Of a stretch of 46,366 nt of DNA, positions 8,945 through 15,718 are shown piece by piece; the first letter of the stretch is position 1; each line of letters begins with the position of its first letter. This DNA is from Methanobrevibacter sp. Lineage in GTDB: Archaea; Methanobacteriota; Methanobacteria; Methanobacteriales; Methanobacteriaceae. The position numbers and the translations under genes are program-made. A model generated the notes under the pieces. It had not been told where the DNA came from, did no database searches, and saw nothing but the letters and a program-made list of their open reading frames with translations. The stretch covers positions 1 through 46,366 of the forward strand of contig NZ_JAGAXX010000049.1 of assembly GCF_017940815.1 (NCBI RefSeq). Direction: 5' to 3'.

Positions 8945-9211
8945 CTATTCTTTGGATTCAACGTAGATTTCTTTTTTAGTATCAGCGTTTGCATCAATAA
9001 CAATGTCTTCTGCGTTTTCTTTCATGTCTTGGAAACATGCTTCAGCGTCTTTTTTAGCTGACATTACAGTAGCCATTCCTCTTGTTGCTGCGTCTTTAAC
9101 AGTTTTTGATTCTAATACTTTTTTACCTACGATAGCAGTTGCAATTCCTGCTGCAAAAATTAATGCATGTTTGTGTTCTACACAAGTGTTAATAATATCT
9201 TCGCGTTTCAT
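8945..9211 (-). CDS. Small membrane protein, DUF6110/PacL-like
   Basis: An 88-residue protein with an N-terminal hydrophobic segment (HALIFAAGIATAIVGKKVL, about 14-32). A long amphipathic, Ala/Lys/Glu-rich helix follows (KTVKDAATRGMATVMSAKKDAEACFQD) and then an acidic tail. Layout and helix pattern resemble actinobacterial DUF1490/PacL proteins, which sit beside P1B ATPases and stabilise them or hold metal. Here too the gene is directly upstream of a P1B ATPase. The PacL aspartate/histidine tail motif is missing; the only metal ligands to note are a histidine pair (H13/H15), C6, C60 and acidic residues. The SD is AAGGATGGT. Function is inferred from position and shape. Confidence 0.75.
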   Translation of the reverse strand: MKREDIINTCVEHKHALIFAAGIATAIVGKKVLESKTVKDAATRGMATVMSAKKDAEACFQDMKENAEDIVIDANADTKKEIYVESKE

Positions 9212-9306
9212 TTTTATACCATCCTTTTTTAATAAATTTTTTTAGTTATATCTTGAAGCTTAAAATACACTCCAACAATATACTATTTGTTTTTTTAATA
9301 TTAATA

Positions 9307-9324
9307 TTTTAGGTAAACCTAAAA
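9307..9324. promoter_or_regulatory. DtxR/IdeR-like operator upstream of the metal ATPase operon
   Basis: TTTTAGGTAAACCTAAAA is a perfect inverted repeat apart from its two central bases. It lies about 100 bases upstream of the PacL-like gene start (9211), on the far side of a possible TATA region (about 9275-9300). The core TTAGGTNNACCTAA resembles binding boxes of DtxR-family metalloregulators, so repression or activation by iron or manganese status is a reasonable inference. Confidence 0.55.
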
Positions 9325-9686
9325 CATTTCTATTTTATTACTGGAAACAAAGACTCTCCCGCTCAGCCTAGAAGATATTTTGAACCTGATCTCAAAACTT
9401 ATGCAAACCTAAAAAATTTCTTCGATTTACATAAGCCATCTGACAATACAATATTAATAAATTATTCCATATAAACTAATCGATTTTTAAAGTGTTTTTA
9501 GGCTAATCAAAGGATTTTTATTTAGTTATACTTAAAAATAATTTACGTGCATCAAAAAAATTTTTAGTGATGCCAAAAAAATATCACACCTGAATAATGG
9601 ATAAAACACTAAAAAATCATGAAAAATAGTCAAACGATAAAGGCAATAAATTTAAAAAAGCAAAGGTGTGTACTTGAGGTAAAATC

Positions 9687-9767
9687 ATGCAAAAAAAACA
9701 TGAAGTAGCTAATTTAAATTTGGAATGCCTTTACGGTATAAGTTTTGATTATACACTTAAATATTAA
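9687..9767 (+). CDS. Possible 26-residue peptide
   Basis: A short frame beginning MQKKHEVANLNLECLYGISF. Its ATG has TTGAGGT seven bases upstream, which is acceptable spacing. The sequence upstream, with TTTAGTTATACTTAA at 9521, could be a regulated promoter. There is no recognised domain, and short frames arise easily in AT-rich DNA. It is listed only because of the ribosome-binding site and its place inside the operator-rich gap. Confidence 0.2.
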   Translation: MQKKHEVANLNLECLYGISFDYTLKY

Positions 9768-9925
9768 CATCCCTATTATATTTAAATTAAACGGTCTAAA
9801 ATTGAGTTATACCTAAAAAAGTAAAACATATTTAGTTATACCAAAAAATAACGAAGTTATGCAGGGATGTTAAAAAAAATAGTAAAAAATATACAACATA
9901 AATACAAATTCATGTCAAAATATGC

Positions 9926-10051
9926 TCATTTCTTAATTATTTCACGAGCTATAAATGCGCCTAAGGCAACATCCTTAATCAGGCTCAAACTTGATCTTGG
10001 ACGTGGGCGCAATAAACTATGTGACCTTCCATGTCTATGTCTGCGTCCCAT
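9926..10051 (-). CDS. 41-residue His/Arg-rich peptide
   Basis: A small gene beginning MGRRHRHGRSHSLLRPRPRS and continuing into a hydrophobic amphipathic stretch (SLIKDVALGAFIAREIIKK). The ribosome-binding site is strong (GGAGGATAGTAAT directly before the ATG), and a TATA-like CAATATATAAATT (10115-10127) lies upstream. The His/Arg leader resembles the first 20 residues of the neighbouring ferredoxin, RGRHGGGHSSIG, so the two may share a function such as metal binding or membrane attachment. The annotation rests on RBS, promoter and context; no family is recognised. Confidence 0.65.
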   Translation of the reverse strand: MGRRHRHGRSHSLLRPRPRSSLSLIKDVALGAFIAREIIKK

Positions 10052-10211
10052 ATTACTATCCTCCGAAATTTTTTACTACAGAAAATAAGCTCAGCAATAA
10101 TATATTAAAATCAACAATATATAAATTAAACGGTTATAAATAGGTTTTTAGGCAAAACAAATAATTAAAATAAGTAAAAAAAGAAATAAAATTTATATAT
10201 TCCTAAAAATT

Positions 10212-10493
10212 TTATAAACGAACCTGGTCAAGGCAGCGAGTCGGACATCTCATAACACACTTAAGGCATTGTGTGCAACGCCTGTTGTTCAATGTCCATG
10301 TCTTATTGTGCACACTAACTGTTATTGCATTTACAGGACATACAAACTGGCATTTTCCACATAAAGTACACTTATGGATGTCATTTCCTATACGCCATCT
10401 TGACTTATGTGATGAACGTAAAAATTCTGAAAACAAATGCATTCCTAATTCCAAACCAATTGATGAATGGCCACCACCATGTCTTCCTCTCAA
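10212..10493 (-). CDS. 2[4Fe-4S] ferredoxin with basic His/Gly-rich leader
   Basis: The C-terminal half holds two cluster motifs, CTLCGKCQFVCP and CTQCLKCVMRCP, typical of 8Fe ferredoxin domains. Before it are about 40 unusual residues: RGRHGGGHSSIGLELGMHLF, a helix, then SSHKSRWRIGND. I place the start at the TTG at 10493, which has GGGGGAG five bases upstream. A GTG at 10499 is open but overlaps that ribosome-binding site. The operator TTAGGTATACCTAA lies 18 bases upstream, so metal-regulated expression is likely. The electron partner is unknown; the leader could dock it to a membrane protein or bind metal. Confidence 0.8.
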   Translation of the reverse strand: MRGRHGGGHSSIGLELGMHLFSEFLRSSHKSRWRIGNDIHKCTLCGKCQFVCPVNAITVSVHNKTWTLNNRRCTQCLKCVMRCPTRCLDQVRL

Positions 10494-10510
10494 GTACACT
10501 CCCCCATTTT

Positions 10511-10524
10511 TTAGGTATACCTAA
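10511..10524. promoter_or_regulatory. Perfect palindromic operator TTAGGTATACCTAA
   Basis: A perfect 14-bp palindrome between a two-way TATA-like element (10537-10550, CATATATAAATATT) and the ferredoxin start. Relative to the minus-strand promoter it covers the expected transcription start, which suits a repressor. The sequence is close to DtxR/IdeR/MntR-type boxes. Confidence 0.6.
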
Positions 10525-10550
10525 TTTTATTTACAATCATATATAAATAT

Positions 10551-10564
10551 TTTGGAATACCTAA
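10551..10564. promoter_or_regulatory. Second operator copy upstream of the CPBP protease gene
   Basis: TTTGGAATACCTAA matches the palindrome at 10511-10524 at 12 of 14 positions. It lies on the other side of the shared TATA region, 56 bases before the protease start. This suggests one metalloregulator controls both the ferredoxin and the divergent protease gene. Confidence 0.45.
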
Positions 10565-10620
10565 ATTTTATGCGATAAGTAAAAATAACAAAAAATCAAA
10601 AAGGTATACAAGGTGTAAAT

Positions 10621-11550
10621 TTGAACATTCACAAAAAATTCTTCTCAAAAATAGGATTCAGCTACCTTGCACTTGGTCTGATTGCAATAATATTCCAAAT
10701 GATTATAGTAAATCTAATTAACATGACAAATCCCAGCTATTTGTCAGATTTCAATATTCTTTGCGCAATATCCTCATTATGCAATTACATATTGCCGTTT
10801 CCAGTGTTTTACTTGCTGATGAAAAAGCTTGAAAGCTTTAAACTTGAAAAGAGCAATCCGACAGCCAAGACATTTGCACTATATCTTGGAATCACATTCA
10901 CATTGATGTGGATTGGAAACATGATTGGATTAGGAATAACCGCAATCCTAAGCAGCACCATACAGACAGACATCTCAAATCCAGTTCATGAGCTGATCAA
11001 CAACACAGACATCTTGTTCAATCTGATTGTGATAAGCATAATCGCGCCAATCTTTGAGGAGTTCTTATTTAGGAAAATGCTGATTGACAGAAGCATCAAG
11101 TATGGTGCACGAGTGTCAATAGTACTATCAGCAGTTCTTTTTGGGCTGTTCCATGGAAACTTGAACCAGTTCTTCTACGCAGCACTGATAGGAGGATTTT
11201 TTGCATATGTCTACATCAAAACCGGAAAGCTGATTTACCCAATAATATTGCATGCATTCGTAAACCTGATGGGATCGGTCGTGAGCTTGATATTGGCCAA
11301 TGCAATAATCAATCTTGAAACTTCCATAAACTCATTTGATTTGACAATAGCGCTATTGTATCTGGTTGTTTGTGCAACATTGGTAGTTTTGGGAATTGTT
11401 GGACTTAGCAGATACAAAAAAGCCAAGTTCAATGGTGAAAAAACCAAAATCAGTCTCAAGTATCCATATAAAACCCTGTTCATGAATTTGGGAATGATAT
11501 GCTTCGTTGTGTTTTTCATATTCGAAACAATAATGCAGGCCATCCCATAA
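10621..11550 (+). CDS. CPBP family intramembrane glutamic protease
   Basis: A 309-residue multi-pass membrane protein (about eight helices) of the CAAX-protease/bacteriocin-processing family. The three catalytic motifs are intact: APIFEEFLFRKML (EExxxR), FGLFHGN (FxxxH) and ILHAFVN (HxxxN), in the middle third of the protein. Archaeal members may process membrane peptides or give immunity to peptides; the substrate here is unknown. Translation probably begins at the TTG at 10621, preceded by AAGGTGT. It is divergent from the ferredoxin across a shared promoter with DtxR-like boxes, and the nearby 41-residue peptide is a conceivable partner. Confidence 0.85.
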   Translation: MNIHKKFFSKIGFSYLALGLIAIIFQMIIVNLINMTNPSYLSDFNILCAISSLCNYILPFPVFYLLMKKLESFKLEKSNPTAKTFALYLGITFTLMWIGNMIGLGITAILSSTIQTDISNPVHELINNTDILFNLIVISIIAPIFEEFLFRKMLIDRSIKYGARVSIVLSAVLFGLFHGNLNQFFYAALIGGFFAYVYIKTGKLIYPIILHAFVNLMGSVVSLILANAIINLETSINSFDLTIALLYLVVCATLVVLGIVGLSRYKKAKFNGEKTKISLKYPYKTLFMNLGMICFVVFFIFETIMQAIP

Positions 11551-11704
11551 CCATCAAATAATTAAAATGAGACATCATCAAAATAGACTTTTCAATGATA
11601 AAATCAATATTCTTATCTGAATTTTTAATTAAAATGAAAAACAGTCTAAACCAAGATTATTTCAATAGGTAAATCTACATAAAAAGAAAAAGATATGGAT
11701 AAAA

Positions 11705-12037
11705 TTATTCATCCATAGTAGCGATAACGCTGTTTAAGATTTGAAGTGATTTTGAAAATGCAGGCATTCCTGAAGTTAATAACACAATTCTTAAAACATC
11801 AATAATTTCCTCTTTGGTAATGCCTAACTCATGAATTGCACTTTTGATTTGCTTTTTGGTTGCTCTTGGATCAGCACGGGAAGCGGTAATTCCAATAGCT
11901 ATCAATTTTTGGGTTTTATAGTCTAAAACCTTACCGTTCCAAACAGTTTCATTGATATCCTTAACCAATTCATATAAATCCGGTTCGTCATTTTCCAATT
12001 CACGAATACCCTTACCGTAAAATACTTCACCTTTCAT
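11705..12037 (-). CDS. Carboxymuconolactone decarboxylase-family protein without redox cysteines
   Basis: A 110-residue, all-helical protein of the CMD/AhpD fold. The core TQKLIAIGITASRADPRATKKQIKSAIHELGITKEEIIDVLRIVLLTSGMPAF is typical of the family. The CxxC motif used by AhpD peroxidase partners is absent; there is no cysteine at all, so a thiol redox role is unlikely. It stands alone, convergent with the protease gene upstream in the window. The exact function of this subgroup is unknown. Confidence 0.8.
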   Translation of the reverse strand: MKGEVFYGKGIRELENDEPDLYELVKDINETVWNGKVLDYKTQKLIAIGITASRADPRATKKQIKSAIHELGITKEEIIDVLRIVLLTSGMPAFSKSLQILNSVIATMDE

Positions 12038-12110
12038 ATAACTCTCTCCAAAATTATATAGTTAAAAATATACCTTTTAAATTATTTATAATTTAAGATT
12101 TTAAAAAAAA

Positions 12111-12308
12111 TCATTCCTCAAACAGAAAAACATCTGCAATAAAATCCTTTTTCAATGCTTTGGTTATATCACGTGCAGTCAGTAAAGACGGTATGTTTTT
12201 ATTGGATTCAATGTCATTTAACTCTTCAACGGGAATATTAACGATATTTGCGAGCTGCTCTTGAGAAATTCCTAATTCCTCACGTAATTTTTTAATGTTA
12301 TTTTTCAT
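12111..12308 (-). CDS. Small XRE-family helix-turn-helix regulator (copy 1)
   Basis: A 65-residue DNA-binding protein, essentially one Cro/C1 helix-turn-helix (IKKLREELGISQEQLANIVNIPVEELNDIESNK, about 4-38) with a short tail ending DVFLFEE. GGAGGCG precedes the ATG. Between the start and its likely promoter is ATGTATAATTTACAT (12328-12342), a TGTA/TACA palindrome, suggesting autoregulation. It is clearly paralogous to the regulator at 14080-14277, with the same MKNNIK start and DVFL(F/Y)EE end. Confidence 0.85.
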   Translation of the reverse strand: MKNNIKKLREELGISQEQLANIVNIPVEELNDIESNKNIPSLLTARDITKALKKDFIADVFLFEE

Positions 12309-12327
12309 ATAAACGCCTCCGAGTGTA

Positions 12328-12342
12328 ATGTATAATTTACAT
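12328..12342. promoter_or_regulatory. Operator-like palindrome upstream of XRE copy 1
   Basis: ATGTATAATTTACAT is an imperfect inverted repeat with ATGTA and TACAT-like ends, 20 bases before the regulator start codon. It belongs to the same TGTAAAT/ATTTACA motif family as the sites at 12835, 12964 and 14034. Confidence 0.4.
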
Positions 12343-12389
12343 TTGTTTCTAATAATTTATAAATGTATTATACAGGCCAATATGAAAAA

Positions 12390-12779
12390 CTAATTATGAG
12401 TTACAGACACATTGCCATCATAAGTGCATCCATGATACTTGCCCTCACCTGCAAAGGTGAAATTACCATAATAATTTTCATTGCCCGCATCTGCCAAATA
12501 TTCGGCATTTTCAATCGTGAACTCCCCATTTTCATCGGTTCTCACATCCACAATTGTTCCCATCCGATAACCCGGCTTATGATATGTAATTGTTTTGTTA
12601 GCCACACCGTTGCCATATGAATCAACCAGCATACCTGAAAATGATCCGTTTTCAGCAACTTCAGTTTCATTAATTATCATGAATGTTGACACGTCATTGT
12701 TGAATTGGAACCAGAACACCCCCATGCATATCACAAAAGCAGCCAACAATACTATAAGATATTTACTTTGTTTTTCCAC
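12390..12779 (-). CDS. Membrane-anchored protein with one Ig-like domain
   Basis: About 129 residues with one N-terminal transmembrane helix (KYLIVLLAAFVICMGVFWF) and an extracellular beta-sandwich domain. The domain runs GSFSGMLVDSYGNGVANKTITY, then TDENGEFTIENAEYL, then GNFTFAGEGKYHG. This Ig-like/transthyretin pattern is the repeat unit of Methanobrevibacter adhesin-like proteins. I choose the GTG at 12779 because AGGTGG lies six bases upstream; a GTG at 12788 overlaps that site. The protein is a single-domain mini-version with unknown partner, next to XRE copy 1. Confidence 0.7.
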   Translation of the reverse strand: MEKQSKYLIVLLAAFVICMGVFWFQFNNDVSTFMIINETEVAENGSFSGMLVDSYGNGVANKTITYHKPGYRMGTIVDVRTDENGEFTIENAEYLADAGNENYYGNFTFAGEGKYHGCTYDGNVSVTHN

Positions 12780-12834
12780 AATATCCACCTAATTTTATAT
12801 TTATTAAAGCAACAAATAAACATATTGATAAAAA

Positions 12835-12852
12835 TGTAAATTAAAATTTACA
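12835..12852. promoter_or_regulatory. Operator-like inverted repeat TGTAAAT-N4-ATTTACA
   Basis: Perfect 7-bp arms around TAAA, about 55 bases upstream of the Ig-like membrane protein start. Probably a target of one of the two small XRE regulators nearby. Confidence 0.45.
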
Positions 12853-12963
12853 ATATAATAAATTTATAATTGCACTTTAAATTAAAAAATATAGAATATA
12901 AATTGATTTCTAAAATTTTTTTATAAAAAAATTTATATAACATGAGTTATTTAATTAACAAAT

Positions 12964-12983
12964 ATGTAAATATATATTTACAT
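12964..12983. promoter_or_regulatory. Perfect 20-bp palindrome
   Basis: ATGTAAATATATATTTACAT is perfectly self-complementary and shares TGTAAAT/ATTTACA arms with the sites at 12835 and 14034. It lies in a gene-free region, about 185 bases upstream of the Ig-like protein gene. Confidence 0.45.
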
Positions 12984-13263
12984 TATCGGCATATCACTAT
13001 GAAATTATTAATTTAAAATTAATGAAACAATCATCTATTTTAAATCTCAATAAATCATATCTCCCTTTAAATATGCCGATACAAATTAATTCCAAAAAAA
13101 CAATACGCAATCTACATAATATCAGAAATCAAAAAGTTAAGGGAAAAATCCAAATAATCAGTGCAGAATACTAAATTATTAAAAATAAATCATTTATTTA
13201 TTATCCCCTAACACAGCAGAAAAACAGCATAATACTTAACTGATAATTCTTTTGGGAATTAAT

Positions 13264-13956
13264 TTAATTAAAATCCATATAAACCATTCCAACGATTCTT
13301 GCAACTAAAATATGTAAAAATGGTTGCACTAACAATGCAAATATTATCAGGACCACAAAACCTGCCAGATCAATGGAGAATGAGAAAATTGTAATATCTG
13401 CAGTAATAAACAAATTAAGAAAATCTACAAAATCATCTAGAAATACACCCAATCCAGAATAAATGATAACAAAACCTATTAACACTCCTAATACTAGTTT
13501 AAGACCAATCTGACTAATTATGATATGGTTTATCTCATTAAGATTAAATGCTTTTTTAAATGAATTCTTTTTAATCATATGGGCAATGGCAATATAACCA
13601 TAGCTATATGTTAACACGAACAGGATTGAAAACACAATAAACTCGAACGCCCCATGAACAACATCCCATCTTAATAGAAACATCACTGCAAGAGGAATTA
13701 ATAAATAAATCACTTTTACAACATATACTTTAATTCCATTGAAAAAAAGTTGCTTAAATCCATTAAATTCAACCATCTGGTCGTCACCGCCGATAATCGA
13801 ATCCAAGGAATGTTCTATAATCTTATACTGATACCCTGAAACAAAAAAAGCAGGTATGAAAAATACAGAAAATAACTCAAATAAACCCAATTTCAGGATA
13901 TTTTTAGGGTTTGAAAAAGAATATTTTAAAGAATCGCATAATACATCTATAATCAT
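13264..13956 (-). CDS. DUF4013-type multi-pass membrane protein
   Basis: About 230 residues with roughly six hydrophobic segments. The start at 13956 gives MIIDVLCDSLKYSFSNPKNILKLGLFELFSV, the usual opening of DUF4013 proteins (a cytosolic amphipathic DSLKYxFSNxKxxLxLG entry before the first helix). The frame stays open 12 codons upstream, but that extension does not look like the family. A perfect GTAAACATATGTTTAC palindrome is about 78 bases upstream, and the gene follows XRE copy 2. The family is common in methanogens, with unknown function. Confidence 0.75.
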   Translation of the reverse strand: MIIDVLCDSLKYSFSNPKNILKLGLFELFSVFFIPAFFVSGYQYKIIEHSLDSIIGGDDQMVEFNGFKQLFFNGIKVYVVKVIYLLIPLAVMFLLRWDVVHGAFEFIVFSILFVLTYSYGYIAIAHMIKKNSFKKAFNLNEINHIIISQIGLKLVLGVLIGFVIIYSGLGVFLDDFVDFLNLFITADITIFSFSIDLAGFVVLIIFALLVQPFLHILVARIVGMVYMDFN

Positions 13957-14033
13957 TTTATCACAATCAAAACTGCAATAGAAAAAGTACACAAAATTCT
14001 AAAATTCATGAATTAATTAATTGCAATTGTTAT

Positions 14034-14049
14034 GTAAACATATGTTTAC
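14034..14049. promoter_or_regulatory. Perfect palindromic operator-like site GTAAACATATGTTTAC
   Basis: A 16-bp perfect palindrome between the end of XRE copy 2 and the DUF4013 gene, in the expected promoter of the latter. It differs from the copy-1 sites in its centre (CATATG), so each paralogue may have its own operator. Confidence 0.5.
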
Positions 14050-14079
14050 TTATTATATAAATTTGATGTAAAAAATTAG

Positions 14080-14277
14080 TTACTCTTCGTATAAGAAAAC
14101 ATCTTCAATATACTTCTGATTTAATGAAAATGTTATCTTAAATGCATGAATCAGATTAGGACTCATACGATTGTTTTCAATGGCATTCATGGCCTGGCGT
14201 GAAATACCCACCTCATTAGCCAGCTCCTCTTGAGTCAAGCCCTTCGCTTTTCTTAAAATCTTAATATTGTTTTTCAT
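14080..14277 (-). CDS. Small XRE-family helix-turn-helix regulator (copy 2)
   Basis: A 65-residue single-domain DNA-binding protein. The motif IKILRKAKGLTQEELANEVGISRQAMNAIENNRMSPNLIHAFKI is a textbook XRE helix-turn-helix of the YgzD-like type. I use the ATG at 14277 because it aligns exactly with the MKNNIK start of copy 1; seven further codons are open upstream. It sits just before the DUF4013 gene on the same strand, with a palindrome between them, so control of that gene is likely. Confidence 0.85.
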   Translation of the reverse strand: MKNNIKILRKAKGLTQEELANEVGISRQAMNAIENNRMSPNLIHAFKITFSLNQKYIEDVFLYEE

Positions 14278-14378
14278 AAGATGCCCAAAACTATTCAATT
14301 TTCAGTTAAATAATAACAATATATATTTAATATATATTTTTTTACCATATTAAAATATGTTGTTTATCACAACTAAAA

Positions 14379-14798
14379 TTAAATATTCAGAATAGCTTCA
14401 CGTACCTTGTCAACAGCAATTTGTTTTTTAGCAGGAAATGCAGCAACCTTAACCTTAAGATGTATTGCATCGCCACTGTCCAAGATGGTCCATTTTTCAT
14501 CCAAAGCATCGGCCTTGTCGAACCTTAAAAACCAATTACCCTTCTCATCCATCTTGCGTTCAAGATCATCATTCAACTTGTCCAAATCCACACTTTCCAA
14601 AAGTGTATTGAAAAAAGCCTTAGTGAAACGTTTCTTTGACACAACACCAGTCAAAATAAGAATCTTGTTTTCAAGCATTCCTTCAGCCTCTTCAGCCTCG
14701 ATTTCAGCTTCAGGAAGAATGTTTAAAATAGCTTGTGAGACTTCGTCCACATCCTCATCCTCATAGACGAAAGCCCTGAATTTAATGTTATGAATCAT
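14379..14798 (-). CDS. Archaeal RNA-binding protein (COG1325, exosome-associated type)
   Basis: A 139-residue protein beginning MIHNIKFRAFVYEDEDVDEVSQAILNILPEAEIE and ending in ...VDKVREAILNI. The alternating pattern and GNWFLRFDKADAL segment match the archaeal COG1325/DUF54 RNA-binding family, predicted from gene clusters to act with the exosome. It lies just downstream of rpl15e on the same strand, the linkage expected for this family. The ATG at 14798 is preferred over the in-frame TTG at 14807. Confidence 0.8.
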   Translation of the reverse strand: MIHNIKFRAFVYEDEDVDEVSQAILNILPEAEIEAEEAEGMLENKILILTGVVSKKRFTKAFFNTLLESVDLDKLNDDLERKMDEKGNWFLRFDKADALDEKWTILDSGDAIHLKVKVAAFPAKKQIAVDKVREAILNI

Positions 14799-14833
14799 TT
14801 TTATCAAAAATAGAAAAAAGGAAAAAAGAGAAA

Positions 14834-15391
14834 TTATAAATCTCTTCTTCTAGCTTGTTCTGAGCCTTTTCCTTTAGATTTAATTCCACGTCCTTTATTA
14901 CCAGCACTGGTTAAGCCTCTGAGAGCTCTGTTAGTGTGTTTTTTGGAGCAAATCCAATTGATTTTTTTATCGTTAATGATAGAAGGACTTTGTGGATCTA
15001 CTAAAATTACTTCGTAATATTTATATCTACCGTCAGACCATACCCAGTAAGAGTTTAAAACTTCTAAGTTAGGGTATTTTTTGCCTACACGTTCTTCAGC
15101 AATTCTTTGAATAGATTTAGCTTGGGTAATTTTGTTTACACCCATTCTTTTAGGTTTACGACCGTTGAAGTGACGGGTTTTCCTTCTTCCACCACGTCTT
15201 ACTCTGGTTCTTACTAAAACGAAACCTTTTTTAGCTCTGTAACCTAAGCTTCTAGCTCTGTCGAGCCTGGTAGGTCTTTCAATTCTTTGAACTGCTTTTT
15301 GTCTTCTCCATTTAGGAGCTCTTTCCCACATGAGCTCACGTACGTAAGACTCATCAGGGTTTTTCCATGCGTCTCTAATATATTTGTACAT
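14834..15391 (-). CDS. rpl15e: 50S ribosomal protein L15e
   Basis: A 185-residue basic protein of the archaeal/eukaryal large ribosomal subunit. It begins [20 protein letters not shown], and the conserved blocks [33 protein letters not shown] and [15 protein letters not shown] are intact. The frame is open 19 codons further upstream, but the ATG at 15391 has AAGGTGTT before it and matches the family start. Codon use is more biased than in neighbours, as expected for a ribosomal gene. It is probably co-transcribed with the COG1325 gene 35 bases downstream. Confidence 0.97.
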   Translation of the reverse strand: MYKYIRDAWKNPDESYVRELMWERAPKWRRQKAVQRIERPTRLDRARSLGYRAKKGFVLVRTRVRRGGRRKTRHFNGRKPKRMGVNKITQAKSIQRIAEERVGKKYPNLEVLNSYWVWSDGRYKYYEVILVDPQSPSIINDKKINWICSKKHTNRALRGLTSAGNKGRGIKSKGKGSEQARRRDL

Positions 15392-15526
15392 AAATAACAC
15401 CTTTTTGTTCAGCCACGAGGGCCACATCCATATGGGACAATATCCCAAAAAAAGTAATTTATCACTGCCATTAAAATAACAGTAATAAAGTATTTGTTTT
15501 AAGCATTTATAAATGTATCGACATTA

Positions 15527-15718
15527 TCAATCATTAGTTAATTTGAACCCATACTGATTTAAAAATTTATCAACACGCATTTTTCTATCTTGAATTTCAT
15601 CTTCACTAAATTCAATAGGATTATCAATATGAAAATGATATTCCTCAGGATACATAGGTATCCCTCCACATTTATATGCCTGACCCCACCCATCATTTGA
15701 CTCATATTCATTAGACAT
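15527..15718 (-). CDS. 63-residue partner of the JAB-like gene
   Basis: A small acidic protein (MSNEYESNDGWGQAYKCGGI... ending NQYGFKLTND) with no recognised domain. Its ATG immediately follows the stop codon of the 245-residue gene, with AAGGAG inside that gene's last codons, so the two are translationally linked. The arrangement looks like an effector with an immunity or accessory partner, but nothing in the sequence proves it. Confidence 0.65.
   Translation of the reverse strand: MSNEYESNDGWGQAYKCGGIPMYPEEYHFHIDNPIEFSEDEIQDRKMRVDKFLNQYGFKLTND

Larger units (their letters stand above)
9212..9925. other. AT-rich intergenic region with repeated operator-like sites
   Basis: Roughly 700 bases without a convincing long gene. 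It carries one near-perfect palindrome (9307-9324) and several half-sites or degenerate copies of the same motif: AACCTAAAA (9406-9414), TTTTTAGGCTAA (9495-9506), TTTAGTTATACTTAA (9521-9535), AGTTATACCTAA (9805-9816) and TTTAGTTATACCA (9831-9843). A 26-codon frame at 9687-9767 is listed separately. The spread of half-sites suggests a long regulatory region or several short transcripts. Confidence 0.5.
12789..13263. other. Intergenic region with palindromes
   Basis: No gene is seen. There are two TGTAAAT-type palindromes (12835-12852 and 12964-12983) and a 9-bp inverted pair ATCGGCATA (12984-12992) and TATGCCGAT (13072-13080) about 80 bases apart. The inverted pair could bound a small RNA but has no other support. 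Confidence 0.45.

Noticed and set aside
9867-10088. A 73-codon plus-strand frame in the metal island
   Set aside because: It lacks a ribosome-binding site and lies opposite the 41-residue minus-strand gene, which has GGAGGATAGTAAT before its ATG and its own TATA element.
12984-13080. Inverted pair ATCGGCATA / TATGCCGAT bounding about 97 bases
   Set aside because: Only 9-bp arms with a long AT-rich loop and no promoter or terminator signal; a small RNA cannot be supported.
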